Positions 33,023 through 41,192 of a stretch of 56,916 nucleotides of DNA are shown here, one piece after another (the first letter of the stretch is position 1; each line of letters starts with the position of its first letter). The stretch spans positions 1-56,916 of the forward strand of contig NZ_FQVG01000009.1 of assembly GCF_900129265.1 (NCBI RefSeq), written 5' to 3'. A program made the position numbers and the translations under genes. A model generated the notes under the pieces. That model saw only the letters and a list, made by a program, of their open reading frames with translations, was not told where the DNA came from and did not search any database. Origin of the DNA: Caloramator proteoclasticus DSM 10124. GTDB lineage: Bacteria > Bacillota > Clostridia > Clostridiales > Caloramatoraceae.

Positions 33023-34543
33023 TTATGCAACCTTATCTGCCTTCTTTGATTCAGTCTTCTTTTCATATACATAGTACATTATGAAAGCTACTATTGAGAA
33101 GAATATTGGTCCTGCAACTGACCAGATTGTAGTCTTCATATCTCCAGATAATGCTGGTTCAAGTACTGTGAAGAAGTTTGCAAATCCAACTGTTAGTGTT
33201 ACAACTATTGATGCAAATAGTGCACTATTATAGCTCTTGAACACTTCAAATGGCTTGTGTATTTCTGTCTTCTTCTTGAATGGAGCAAATGCACCTGAAA
33301 GGAACATATATGGTAGAGTCATTGCAACGTTAGTCATCGCAACAAGTATATCAAAGAACTTTGACATTGAATCTCCACCAACTGCAAGTAAAGCTATCAT
33401 AACAACAACTATACCAGCTTGTACCCACATTGCATATATTGGCATACCATCCTTAAGTTCACCCATCTTCCATGGCCATAATTCAGATGGCGTACCTTCT
33501 ATCATTTGCTTAAGTGGTGCATAAGTTAGTGTGAAGAATGCTCCCATTAGAGCTAAGAACATTGATATACCAACGAATCTTGCAATTCCTGCTCCCATTG
33601 CCATAGCTGTAGCATCGCTAACACCTATAGCTCTACCAAATTCAATACCAAGGTTTGTCATAACAACATAACCTGCGTTTCCTAAGTGAACACCCTCTTG
33701 ATTTATAACATTTGTCCAGTTAGTAAATATACCAACAAGTAGTATTCCCATTGAGTAACCTATTGATATTATTGCTGCTGATATAGCAACTCCCTTTGGG
33801 AATGTCTTTTCAGCATTTTCAGTTTGGTCAACAAGACCACCAACTGCTTCAATTCCACCGTATGCAAATATTGCATAAACTATAAACGCAAGTCCTGCCA
33901 TTATATTTCCTGCATACTTAGGATTTGGTGATTGAGTAAATGACTTAAGTCCTTCTATTGGTTGAGCAAGTTGTCCCTTGTTTAATATTAGTATTGCTAT
34001 AGCACCTATCCATAGAACTATGTTAAGTGCTGCAACTGCTGAACCACCAAGTGAAGTAATCTTCTTTATCTTGTCAAGACCCTTTGTTGAGATGTAAGTT
34101 ACGAATACTATCCATAATATACCAAGTACAGCAAGTAGCTTTGGTCCTGATAATCCAAGAATTACCCAATCCTTTGTTGTATCCTTACCAAATATAGCAT
34201 TTGAGAAAGGAACCCACATACCTTGTGATACGTTAACCATCCATATAATGTATGAAACGTACCACATAAATGTACCTATAAATGCAAATCTTGCTCCTAC
34301 TGATTTTTCCATCCAAGAATAAATTCCACCCTTTTCATTCTTGAAGGCTGCACCATATTCAGCCATCATAAATGCAAAAGGAATAAAGAAAGTTATTCCT
34401 GAAAGTATAAACCATGGAATAGCAGCGTATCCCATCTTGTAGAATGATCTTGGAATGTTGTTAAAGCCGTACACTGAAGTAAAAATCATAAGTATCAATG
34501 ATACCAGCGTAAGTTTGCCTGTTGGCTTCTTATTTGATGCCAT
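33023..34543 (-). CDS. APC-superfamily amino acid permease (YjeM/GadC-like)
   Basis: The 506-aa, roughly 12-helix transporter begins LTLVSLILMIFTSVYGFNNI and contains IFAYGGIEAVGGLVDQTENA (the helix-6 region) and GAFFTLTYAPLKQMIEGTPS. This resembles the YjeM branch of the glutamate/GABA antiporter family. It should exchange or import an amino acid at the membrane; the substrate is not predictable. Its codon choice looks like that of a highly expressed gene. AAGGAGGGGGAC precedes the ATG, and a promoter lies at 34597-34624. Confidence 0.8.
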   Translation of the reverse strand: MASNKKPTGKLTLVSLILMIFTSVYGFNNIPRSFYKMGYAAIPWFILSGITFFIPFAFMMAEYGAAFKNEKGGIYSWMEKSVGARFAFIGTFMWYVSYIIWMVNVSQGMWVPFSNAIFGKDTTKDWVILGLSGPKLLAVLGILWIVFVTYISTKGLDKIKKITSLGGSAVAALNIVLWIGAIAILILNKGQLAQPIEGLKSFTQSPNPKYAGNIMAGLAFIVYAIFAYGGIEAVGGLVDQTENAEKTFPKGVAISAAIISIGYSMGILLVGIFTNWTNVINQEGVHLGNAGYVVMTNLGIEFGRAIGVSDATAMAMGAGIARFVGISMFLALMGAFFTLTYAPLKQMIEGTPSELWPWKMGELKDGMPIYAMWVQAGIVVVMIALLAVGGDSMSKFFDILVAMTNVAMTLPYMFLSGAFAPFKKKTEIHKPFEVFKSYNSALFASIVVTLTVGFANFFTVLEPALSGDMKTTIWSVAGPIFFSIVAFIMYYVYEKKTESKKADKVA

Positions 34544-34596
34544 TGTTTGTCCCCCTCCTTAGGTATTTTTTCTTATTTGTTCATCACACAAATACT

Positions 34597-34624
34597 ATTA
34601 TACACATTTCGACAACATCCGCAA
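34597..34624 (-). promoter_or_regulatory. Promoter of the APC permease
   Basis: TTGCGG (34624-34619), a 16-bp spacer and TATAAT (34602-34597). The rest of the 350-bp gap to hypA (34625-34893) is AT-rich. I see no gene, riboswitch or strong terminator in it. Confidence 0.5.
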
Positions 34625-34893
34625 TAATTCTATAAAAAGTTTTTATATTCTTAATTTTTTGATTTTTTTATTTATTTGACTGAATAAATTGATTTCTATT
34701 CACTATATAATGAATTTAAAATGTAAGACCTTTAATTATGAATTAAAAAACTTGTTATATTCAATTATAAAAAGTTATAGTTAATATTTAATTTTGTGAA
34801 TATTTTGCAATTGAAGTTATACAAAAATAATAATGCAGATATAGTCTTTTTATTAATAAAATTTAACACCTATCAAGAGGGGGAATACCTATA

Positions 34894-35235
34894 TTAATAG
34901 GCTACAATTTCCTTTATCATAAACTCCCTTCCACAAAGAAGTTCCCAAACTTCACTTTTACAATTAGGACATACCTTATTATTTTGAATAACATTAAATA
35001 CACTACCACATTCTCTACATATTGCATTTGCAGGTAAAATTTCAATTTTCAATTGTGTATCCTGAAGCATTGTCCCGTCTACTGCAGCTGGATAACAAGC
35101 CTCAATATATCTTGGAATCATAGCAGAAAGCTCTCCTATTTGAAGAACAAGAGTATCTATTTTTGTTAACTTATTTTTCTTTGCAAAATCCTCAACATAT
35201 TTAACAACTTCAATTATAACACCTAATTCATGCAT
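34894..35235 (-). CDS. hypA: Hydrogenase nickel insertion protein HypA
   Basis: The 113-aa protein starts MHELGVIIEVVKYV, with the N-terminal Met-His-Glu that binds nickel. It carries a zinc site CRECGSVF...CPNCKSE (about 73-92). HypA passes nickel to the hydrogenase large subunit together with HypB. It is the last gene of the hypB / FeS-flavoprotein / hypA run. It should serve the [NiFe] hydrogenase encoded at 10.2-12.7 kb. AAAGAGGTG precedes the ATG. Confidence 0.93.
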   Translation of the reverse strand: MHELGVIIEVVKYVEDFAKKNKLTKIDTLVLQIGELSAMIPRYIEACYPAAVDGTMLQDTQLKIEILPANAICRECGSVFNVIQNNKVCPNCKSEVWELLCGREFMIKEIVAY

Positions 35236-35270
35236 ATTAACACCTCTTTAAAAATTTTAGCCCTACAACA

Positions 35271-35298
35271 TTGTCGCCAACTTAAACGTTGGCGACAA
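35271..35298. repeat. 11-bp perfect GC-rich hairpin inside the hyp operon
   Basis: TTGTCGCCAAC (35271-35281) pairs with GTTGGCGACAA (35288-35298) around a 6-base loop, between the flavoprotein stop and the hypA start. No T-run follows on the minus strand, so it is not a standard terminator. It may protect or process the mRNA, or act as a protein-binding site. Confidence 0.65.
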
Positions 35299-35353
35299 TA
35301 TATAATCTATTAAAAACTTAAGCGTCATATAAACTACTTTAAATATTAACCCC

Positions 35354-38047
35354 TTATTTTTTTCTTGTAAAAACAGACTGCATATACTTTAAAGGCTTTT
35401 TAAGAGTAATCCTAATTTTTCGTTTTAGAGCATATTTAACTATTGTTGATTTCATTTTACTAAACTCTGGATTTTGTGCATCGTACTTTTTAACAAGCTT
35501 GATTGCATCAAATTTACACTTTGTCACACATTGTCCGCAGCCTATGCACATAAACTCGTCAACAACTGTTGCCCCACAGCTCAAGCAGCGTTCTGTTTCC
35601 TTTTTAACCTGTTCTTCTGTAAATGTACCACGTAAATCCCTTAATGTTGTCTTTGCCTTATCTCCATCTACGTGAAGGGGTCTTTGCCTTGGCATTCTGT
35701 CATAACCCTCAAGTACAACATTTTCTTTATCAAAAGGCTTGTAATTTCTCTTAGTTCTACCAAGAACTAAACTCTGTCCTGGATGTACAAAGCGATGTAT
35801 TGATATTGCTCCTTCTTTTCCCATAGCTATTGCATCTATTGCAAACTTTGGTCCTGTTACAATGTCTCCACCTGCAAATACATCCTTTTCTCCTGTTTGA
35901 TAAGTATCTGGGTCAACCTTTATTGTGTTGTTTGGATTAAGCTCAATTTTTGTACCTTCAATTAATCCTCCCCAATCAATTGCTTGGCCTACTGAAATTA
36001 GAACATAATCAGCCTTTACTACCTTTGTTTCATTTTCATCATATTTTGGATTAAACTTCTTATTCTCATCAAATACTGAAACACATTTTTTAAACTCAAC
36101 CCCAACAACTCTACCATTTTCTGTTAAAATACGTTTTGGTCCCCAAGAGTTATTTATTATAATTCCCTCTGATTCCGCCTCCTCAATTTCTTCCTTGAGG
36201 GCTGGCATCTCCTCCTTCTTCTCTAAGCAATACATAGAAGTATTTAAAGCCCCAACTCTTACTGCTGTTCTTGCAACGTCTATTGCAACATTTCCTCCTC
36301 CTATCACAACAACATTGCCATTTAGATTTTTAAGCTCTCCTAAATTTACACTGCGTAAGAAATCAACACCAGTTATTACTCCCTCTGCTTCCTCTCCTTC
36401 AATTTTAAGTTTTCTTCCAGCTTGAGCACCAATTGCAATATAGAAAGCTTCAAAACCTTGTTTTCTTAAATCATCTAACTTAATATCCTTACCAACTTCA
36501 ATACCTGTTTTAAACTCTACACCCAATTCTCTTAATATATCTATTTCAGCATTAACGACATCCTTCTCAAGTCTAAAGGATGGTATTCCTAAAGTTAACA
36601 TTCCTCCTAATACCTTTTCCTTTTCAAATACAGTCACTTTATAACCATCTATTGCAAGATAATAAGCACAAGATAATCCTGCAGGACCTGCTCCAATTAC
36701 TGCAATCTTTTTACCATAGTTGTGTCTCTTTTTTGGAATATATCTTCTTTCTTTATTTAAATCCTGTTCTGCAATAAACTTTTTAATTTCATCTATAGCA
36801 ACAGGATCATCTATATCCCCTCTCGTACAAGCTGATTCACAGTATCTTGGGCATACACGTCCACATACTGCTGGGAATGGATTTTCCTTCTTTATAAGTT
36901 CAAGTGCCTCTGTATATCTTCCCTGTGCCGCAAGCTTTATATATCCTTGAATACCAATATGGGCTGGGCATTCTGCTTTGCAAGGACTTGAACCAGTCTC
37001 TAACACTACCCTTCTATTAGTACGATAATCTACATTCCACTTGTCAGGTCCCCATTCAGTATCATAGGGGAGTTCTCTTTTCTTCTCAGGAATAGGCTTT
37101 TTGGAACACAACTTTTGACCAAGTTTTAGGGCATTTGTTGGACAGTTTTCTACACACTCTCCACAGGCAACACACTTATCCTTATCAACCTGAGAAACAT
37201 AGTTTGAACGCACCAAATCTGGGTTTACAAACATATTAGCATTTCTTAGAGCAAAACATCCACATCCACAGCAATTGCAAATAGCATGGATTTTCCCAGG
37301 CCCATCAGTATTTGTAACACAGTGCATCAACCCATTTTCTTCTGCTCTTTTTATTATTTCAAATGCCTCTTCACGAGTAATCTGTCTTCCCCTTCCTGTT
37401 CTGATATAAAATTCAGCTGCATGTCCAAGTTGAATACACATATCTTCCTTTAAATGACCACATCCCTCTCCCATTGCCTCTCTTGCGGTACGGCAGGAAC
37501 AGTCGGAAACTGAAAAAATAGTGTTTTCATTTAGATATTTTGAAATTTCTTCAAAGGAAGCTCTTCTTGTTTCGCCTTCAATAGCCTGTTCAATAGGAAT
37601 AACACGCATTGGGCCAAGCCCTACTGGTACATTACCTGCTATCTTAGGCCCTCTCTTTTTACCATATGCATCAAAGGCCATACCAAGCTGTGGATATTTT
37701 TTTGCGTTTTCTTTATTGTTAACTATCATCTCCATATGACCTGGAACCCAAATTTCGTGCCAAAACTTATCCACACCATCAATTTTATTTACAATAGCAA
37801 CACCAGCTTTTGCTAATTCCCAAAGTAATCTTTCTGTCTCCTCTAAAGATTTGCCACATTTTTTACTTATTTCTTCTGCACTTTGTGGCTTTCTAAGTTC
37901 AAGGCACAGAGCTACCTCTGCCATCTCCTCCGTAACTATAGGCTCTAATATTTTGTATTCTGGGTCATTTGGAGTAATTTCATCCTTTGAACCACGCTTT
38001 GTTCTGCTTATCTTGTTTGCTAAATCAAGTACCTTTTCTTTTACCAT
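35354..38047 (-). CDS. Large FeS-flavoprotein: N-terminal FeS module fused to GltD-like NAD(P)H oxidoreductase
   Basis: The 897-aa protein has a winged-helix-like and Cys-rich N-terminal part (SDCSCRTAREAMGEGCG near 185-200, CNCCGCGCFALR near 260), a ferredoxin motif CVACGECVENCP (near 295), and a GltD/NfnB-type core with ECPAHIGIQGYIKLAA, AVCGRVCPRYCESAC, GAGPAGLSCAYYLA (FAD) and GGGNVAIDVARTAVRVGA (NAD(P)H). It ends with CLSCGAT...CIGCGQCVTKC. It is likely to move electrons between NAD(P)H and ferredoxin-like partners. AGGGGGATAAAATT supports the ATG at 38047 over an in-frame ATG at 38065. It lies between hypB and hypA, suggesting a hydrogenase-linked role. Confidence 0.78.
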   Translation of the reverse strand: MVKEKVLDLANKISRTKRGSKDEITPNDPEYKILEPIVTEEMAEVALCLELRKPQSAEEISKKCGKSLEETERLLWELAKAGVAIVNKIDGVDKFWHEIWVPGHMEMIVNNKENAKKYPQLGMAFDAYGKKRGPKIAGNVPVGLGPMRVIPIEQAIEGETRRASFEEISKYLNENTIFSVSDCSCRTAREAMGEGCGHLKEDMCIQLGHAAEFYIRTGRGRQITREEAFEIIKRAEENGLMHCVTNTDGPGKIHAICNCCGCGCFALRNANMFVNPDLVRSNYVSQVDKDKCVACGECVENCPTNALKLGQKLCSKKPIPEKKRELPYDTEWGPDKWNVDYRTNRRVVLETGSSPCKAECPAHIGIQGYIKLAAQGRYTEALELIKKENPFPAVCGRVCPRYCESACTRGDIDDPVAIDEIKKFIAEQDLNKERRYIPKKRHNYGKKIAVIGAGPAGLSCAYYLAIDGYKVTVFEKEKVLGGMLTLGIPSFRLEKDVVNAEIDILRELGVEFKTGIEVGKDIKLDDLRKQGFEAFYIAIGAQAGRKLKIEGEEAEGVITGVDFLRSVNLGELKNLNGNVVVIGGGNVAIDVARTAVRVGALNTSMYCLEKKEEMPALKEEIEEAESEGIIINNSWGPKRILTENGRVVGVEFKKCVSVFDENKKFNPKYDENETKVVKADYVLISVGQAIDWGGLIEGTKIELNPNNTIKVDPDTYQTGEKDVFAGGDIVTGPKFAIDAIAMGKEGAISIHRFVHPGQSLVLGRTKRNYKPFDKENVVLEGYDRMPRQRPLHVDGDKAKTTLRDLRGTFTEEQVKKETERCLSCGATVVDEFMCIGCGQCVTKCKFDAIKLVKKYDAQNPEFSKMKSTIVKYALKRKIRITLKKPLKYMQSVFTRKK

Positions 38048-38068
38048 AATTTTATCCCCCTTCAAAAA

Positions 38069-38737
38069 TTATTCCTTCCAAGCCTTTACCTCATTTCTTA
38101 ACCAATCTATCCATTCATCAAACCCCTCCCCTGTTTTTGCAGAGATTGGTATAACCTTTATGTTTGGATTTAATTTTTTAACACGCTCCTTTACCTTCTC
38201 AATATCAAAATCAAATATACACATTGCATCAATCTTATTTATTAAAAGAACATCTACAACTGAAAACATCAAAGGATATTTTAGTGGTTTATCATCTCCC
38301 TCTGGAACACTTAAAATCATTGCATTTTTTGAGGAGCCCGTGTCAAACTCCGCTGGACAAACAAGATTTCCTACGTTTTCAAGTATAACTAAGTCAAGTC
38401 CATCTGCCTCAAGTGCATCTAATCCTTGTTTTGTCATATCTGCGTCAAGATGGCACATTCCTCCTGTATGTAACTGTATTACCTTTGCACCAGTTTTTGC
38501 AACTAAGCTTGCATCAACATCAGAATCAATATCTGCCTCCATAACCCCTATCTTCATTTCATCCTTTAATGCTTCAATTGTCCTTAAAACAGTAGTAGTT
38601 TTACCTGAACCAGGTGAAGACATAAGATTTAGTAAGAATGTCTTTTTGTTTTTTAGCTCTTCCCTGAGTTTATCTGCTTGTCTATCATTATTAGAGAAAA
38701 TGCTTTCTTTAATTTCAATAATTTTATAGGTATTCAT
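38069..38737 (-). CDS. hypB: Hydrogenase nickel incorporation GTPase HypB
   Basis: The 222-aa GTPase has the P-loop SSPGSGKTTTVLRTIEAL (about 39), EADIDSDVDAS, the metal site GGMCHLDADM, ENVGNLVCPAEFD, and LLINKIDAM for guanine recognition. There is no His-rich N-terminal stretch and no CxxCGC motif, so this is the minimal form with the G-domain metal site only. It drives nickel delivery with HypA. GATGGAGGTGCAGG precedes the ATG. It is the first gene of the operon; the upstream promoter is not clear. Confidence 0.93.
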   Translation of the reverse strand: MNTYKIIEIKESIFSNNDRQADKLREELKNKKTFLLNLMSSPGSGKTTTVLRTIEALKDEMKIGVMEADIDSDVDASLVAKTGAKVIQLHTGGMCHLDADMTKQGLDALEADGLDLVILENVGNLVCPAEFDTGSSKNAMILSVPEGDDKPLKYPLMFSVVDVLLINKIDAMCIFDFDIEKVKERVKKLNPNIKVIPISAKTGEGFDEWIDWLRNEVKAWKE

Positions 38738-38907
38738 ACACCTGCACCTCCATCTATAAAATATTTATGAAAATAATAATTAAAGTAGCACATAATATAT
38801 TTAATTTTTAAAATGAAACTTATATTATAAATATTCTATGAATTTTAAAGAATTCCTTTTCAACTTTGACAAAAAAATGACCAAAAAAACATATTTCATC
38901 AAAACTT

Positions 38908-39111
38908 AATAATATACTTATAGCATTTTCGCTAACATTAATTGCAGGTCTATCAACAGGTATAGGAAGTGATATAGCATTTTTTGCTAAAAAGATAAAT
39001 ACTAAATTTCTTTCAATAAGTCTCGGTTTTTCTACTGGTGTTATGGTTTATGTATCTATGATTGAAATTTTTTCTGAAGCAAGGAATTTATTAACATCAC
39101 GAGGTTTATAA
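38908..39111 (+). pseudogene. Remnant of a ZupT-type ZIP metal transporter
   Basis: A 67-codon open stretch reads NNILIAFSLTLIAGLSTGIG, then DIAFFAKK...FLSISLGFSTGVMVYVSMIEIF, the start of a ZupT-like ZIP protein, and stops at TAA 39109. There is no start codon in frame (TGA lies upstream), and about three quarters of the usual protein is missing. It is a decayed gene. The complete ZIP gene at 44375-45175 is of a different subtype. The flanks up to hypB (38738-38907) are AT-rich with no other gene. Confidence 0.75.
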
Positions 39112-39123
39112 AGCAGTAGAAAC

Positions 39124-39163
39124 AAAAAAAGTTGAAGTACTTAATACCTCAACTTTTTTTTGT
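39124..39163. terminator. Terminator between the ZupT remnant and the GNAT gene
   Basis: AAAAAAAGTTGA pairs with TCAACTTTTTTT, with mismatched bases near the loop. A/T runs on both sides make it bidirectional. Confidence 0.7.
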
Positions 39164-39168
39164 TTCTA

Positions 39169-39492
39169 TTAATGTTTTCCACCTATTTTGCAGGCAATAG
39201 CTTCATTTTCAATTTCTTTTGATATTATATCTGAATATTTTTCTCTGTTCTTTTGAAGCCAACTATTTGCATAAGAACAGCTTGCTGTTGCCTTTAATCC
39301 TTTTTCTCTTAAAAACTCTGCAACAACCTCCATCATTTTTGAGGCTACACCTTGTCCTCTTAAAACTGGATTAACATAGGTGTGGTCAATATCAACTTCT
39401 CCATTTTCTTTTAAAACATAAGTTGTCTCTGCCATTAATTCACCCTTATCATCTACACTATATATACGCCCGTCTTCAAATTTCCAATTCAT
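39169..39492 (-). CDS. Small GNAT-type N-acetyltransferase (YjdJ-like)
   Basis: The 107-aa protein has the acetyl-CoA-binding segment VNPVLRGQGVASKMMEVVAEFL and CSYANSWLQKNREKY, matching the compact YjdJ-type GNAT family. The acceptor substrate is unknown. AGGAGGTACAGAAT precedes the ATG. It follows the DUF1847 gene by 37 bp on the same strand and may be co-transcribed with it. Confidence 0.8.
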   Translation of the reverse strand: MNWKFEDGRIYSVDDKGELMAETTYVLKENGEVDIDHTYVNPVLRGQGVASKMMEVVAEFLREKGLKATASCSYANSWLQKNREKYSDIISKEIENEAIACKIGGKH

Positions 39493-39529
39493 ATTCTGTA
39501 CCTCCTTATATAAATTTTAAATAGTTATA

Positions 39530-40156
39530 TTACTTTTTATGCAATTTATCCTTATAATAGCTATCTGAAAGGTAAAGTGCACCTAATGGGTTGTGTGCCA
39601 ATACTCTATCCTTAACTGCAAAAACAGTTACAGGTGCCTCTGAATATTTTATAAATAACGAATCATGACCTACACAAAGCCCTAATATTATATTTAAATC
39701 TGTTTTTTCATTGTTTAAAAACATCGCTTGTCCTATTGGATTACAAATTGCTTCAAAGTTACCTGGCCTAACTTTTTGATGTTCTTTAATATTCAAAAAT
39801 TCTTTAGGAATACTTCCGTTTTTACATATAATAGAACATACCTCAAATCCATTTTCTTTAAGTATTTGAGCTAACTTTTTAGCTTCTTGGTTTAAACCAA
39901 CACAAAATGCAATTCCTAATTTTTTAAAATCACATTTATTTGCAAAATCCATTATTTCTTCAAGTCTGGTTTTTTTACAATAACCCTCTGCTTCCACCAA
40001 AGCAGAATTATAAGATAATTTATAATTTTCCTCCTGTAAATATAATTCCTTAAATTTCTCAACTTCTTCAGTTTCATTACAAGGGCAGTTTGAGGGTGTT
40101 TTTTCTAACTCTCCTCTTCTACAATAATGTTCATTACAGGCTGCACAAGTATACAT
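39530..40156 (-). CDS. DUF1847 Cys-rich putative metal-binding protein
   Basis: The 208-aa product opens with a Cys cluster (YTCAACNEHYCRRGE...NCPC) and has conserved downstream blocks CNPIGQAMFLNNEKTDLNI, LGLCVGHDSLFIKYSEAPVT and VKDRVLAHNPLGALY. These match the DUF1847 family of anaerobes, believed to bind metal or Fe-S through the N-terminal Cys. The reaction is unknown. GAGGTGAGTAA precedes the ATG. It lies 25 bp downstream of the DUF1858 gene. Confidence 0.8.
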   Translation of the reverse strand: MYTCAACNEHYCRRGELEKTPSNCPCNETEEVEKFKELYLQEENYKLSYNSALVEAEGYCKKTRLEEIMDFANKCDFKKLGIAFCVGLNQEAKKLAQILKENGFEVCSIICKNGSIPKEFLNIKEHQKVRPGNFEAICNPIGQAMFLNNEKTDLNIILGLCVGHDSLFIKYSEAPVTVFAVKDRVLAHNPLGALYLSDSYYKDKLHKK

Positions 40157-40181
40157 TTACTCACCTCTTAATATTATAACT

Positions 40182-40385
40182 TTAACTATTAATAGCTCTA
40201 TTTAGTTTATTTAATATTTCATCTAATTCTATACCATATTTTTCTGTTACAGATTCTAATGAATCAAACAGATGAGAACACATAATACATACACCTGCTC
40301 TCTCATCATACATATGAAAAACATCTTCTGTCTCTGGATATTTTTCTACAATATCAAGCAAAATCATATCCTTTTCTATACTCAT
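40182..40385 (-). CDS. DUF1858 redox-disulfide-type small protein
   Basis: The 67-aa helical protein (MSIEKDMILLDIVEKYPETE) carries GVCIMCSHLFDSLE, the CxxC motif of the DUF1858 / hybrid-cluster-associated redox disulfide domain. It probably acts in thiol exchange or metal binding. AGGAGGAATT precedes the ATG. It is the first of a run with DUF1847 and the GNAT gene. Confidence 0.8.
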   Translation of the reverse strand: MSIEKDMILLDIVEKYPETEDVFHMYDERAGVCIMCSHLFDSLESVTEKYGIELDEILNKLNRAINS

Positions 40386-40607
40386 AATTCCTCCTAAAAA
40401 TTTAACATTGCTTTTAATTTTATTCTAACACATAAATCCATTTTGTAAAGGTTATTATCTTATGCTAATAATGTAGTGATTAATATTACTATCTCTTTTT
40501 TATTTTAACTTTATTAATTATAACGTATAATAGCAACATACATAATTGATAATATTTTTTTAAAGTTATGCAACTAAACAAGCTCGTTATTTATCTAATA
40601 AAGTGAA

Positions 40608-40636
40608 TGAAACAATATGTGCACATATTAGACTAC
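40608..40636 (+). promoter_or_regulatory. Possible autoregulated ECF promoter with an internal 16-bp palindrome
   Basis: TGAAAC (40608-40613) is followed by a 17-bp spacer and GACTAC (40631-40636), resembling ECF-type promoters. The spacer contains the perfect palindrome AATATGTGCACATATT (40614-40629). It sits 23 bp before the sigma-factor start. Confidence 0.4.
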
Positions 40637-40658
40637 ACTTAGAAGGGAGTGCAATAGT

Positions 40659-41192
40659 TTGGAAATATCGTTGATGGTTAAAAAGGCTAAAAAAGGAGAT
40701 GAAGAAGCCTTTATTAATCTTATGAAGCAGTATGAAATAGTTCTCTATAAAGTTGCAAAACGTATGCTTATTAATGAAGATGATGTTGCAGATGCACTTC
40801 AAGATACAATTATTTCAGCATATGAAAACATAAAAACACTTAAAAATGAAAAATATTTTAATACTTGGATATGCAAAATTCTCATTAATAAATGTAATTC
40901 TATTTTAAATAAGAATAAAAAAATTATCCCTGTAGAAGATATATTACCTCAAAAGAATAACAACAATAACGAATTTTTTAAAGTTGAATTAAATGATGCA
41001 CTTAATACTTTGAATAAAGAATATAAATTGGTGTTAGTTCTTTATTACATTGCTGGCTTTAACATAAGGGAAATAAGTGAATTAACTAATGAACCTGAAG
41101 GTACAATTAAATCAAGATTATCAAGAGCAAAAACTATATTGAGAGAGAAATATTTTTTAGATGATGAAGGAGTGATATTAAATGAGATATGA
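40659..41192 (+). CDS. ECF-type RNA polymerase sigma factor
   Basis: The 177-aa protein has region 2 (AFINLMKQYEIVLYKVAKRM, DVADALQDTIISAYENIKTL) and region 4 (LVLVLYYIAGFNIREISELT, PEGTIKSRLSRAK), the two-domain layout of extracytoplasmic-function sigma factors. The start is a TTG at 40659, placed by AGAAGGGAG nine bases upstream. It overlaps the anti-sigma gene by 11 bp, the usual coupling for a sigma/anti-sigma pair. Confidence 0.9.
   Translation: MEISLMVKKAKKGDEEAFINLMKQYEIVLYKVAKRMLINEDDVADALQDTIISAYENIKTLKNEKYFNTWICKILINKCNSILNKNKKIIPVEDILPQKNNNNNEFFKVELNDALNTLNKEYKLVLVLYYIAGFNIREISELTNEPEGTIKSRLSRAKTILREKYFLDDEGVILNEI

Noticed and set aside
37851-38729. 292-codon open frame on the plus strand
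   Set aside because: It lies opposite hypB and the start of the FeS-flavoprotein gene, has no ribosome binding site and has low-complexity Ser/Phe content typical of an antisense shadow.
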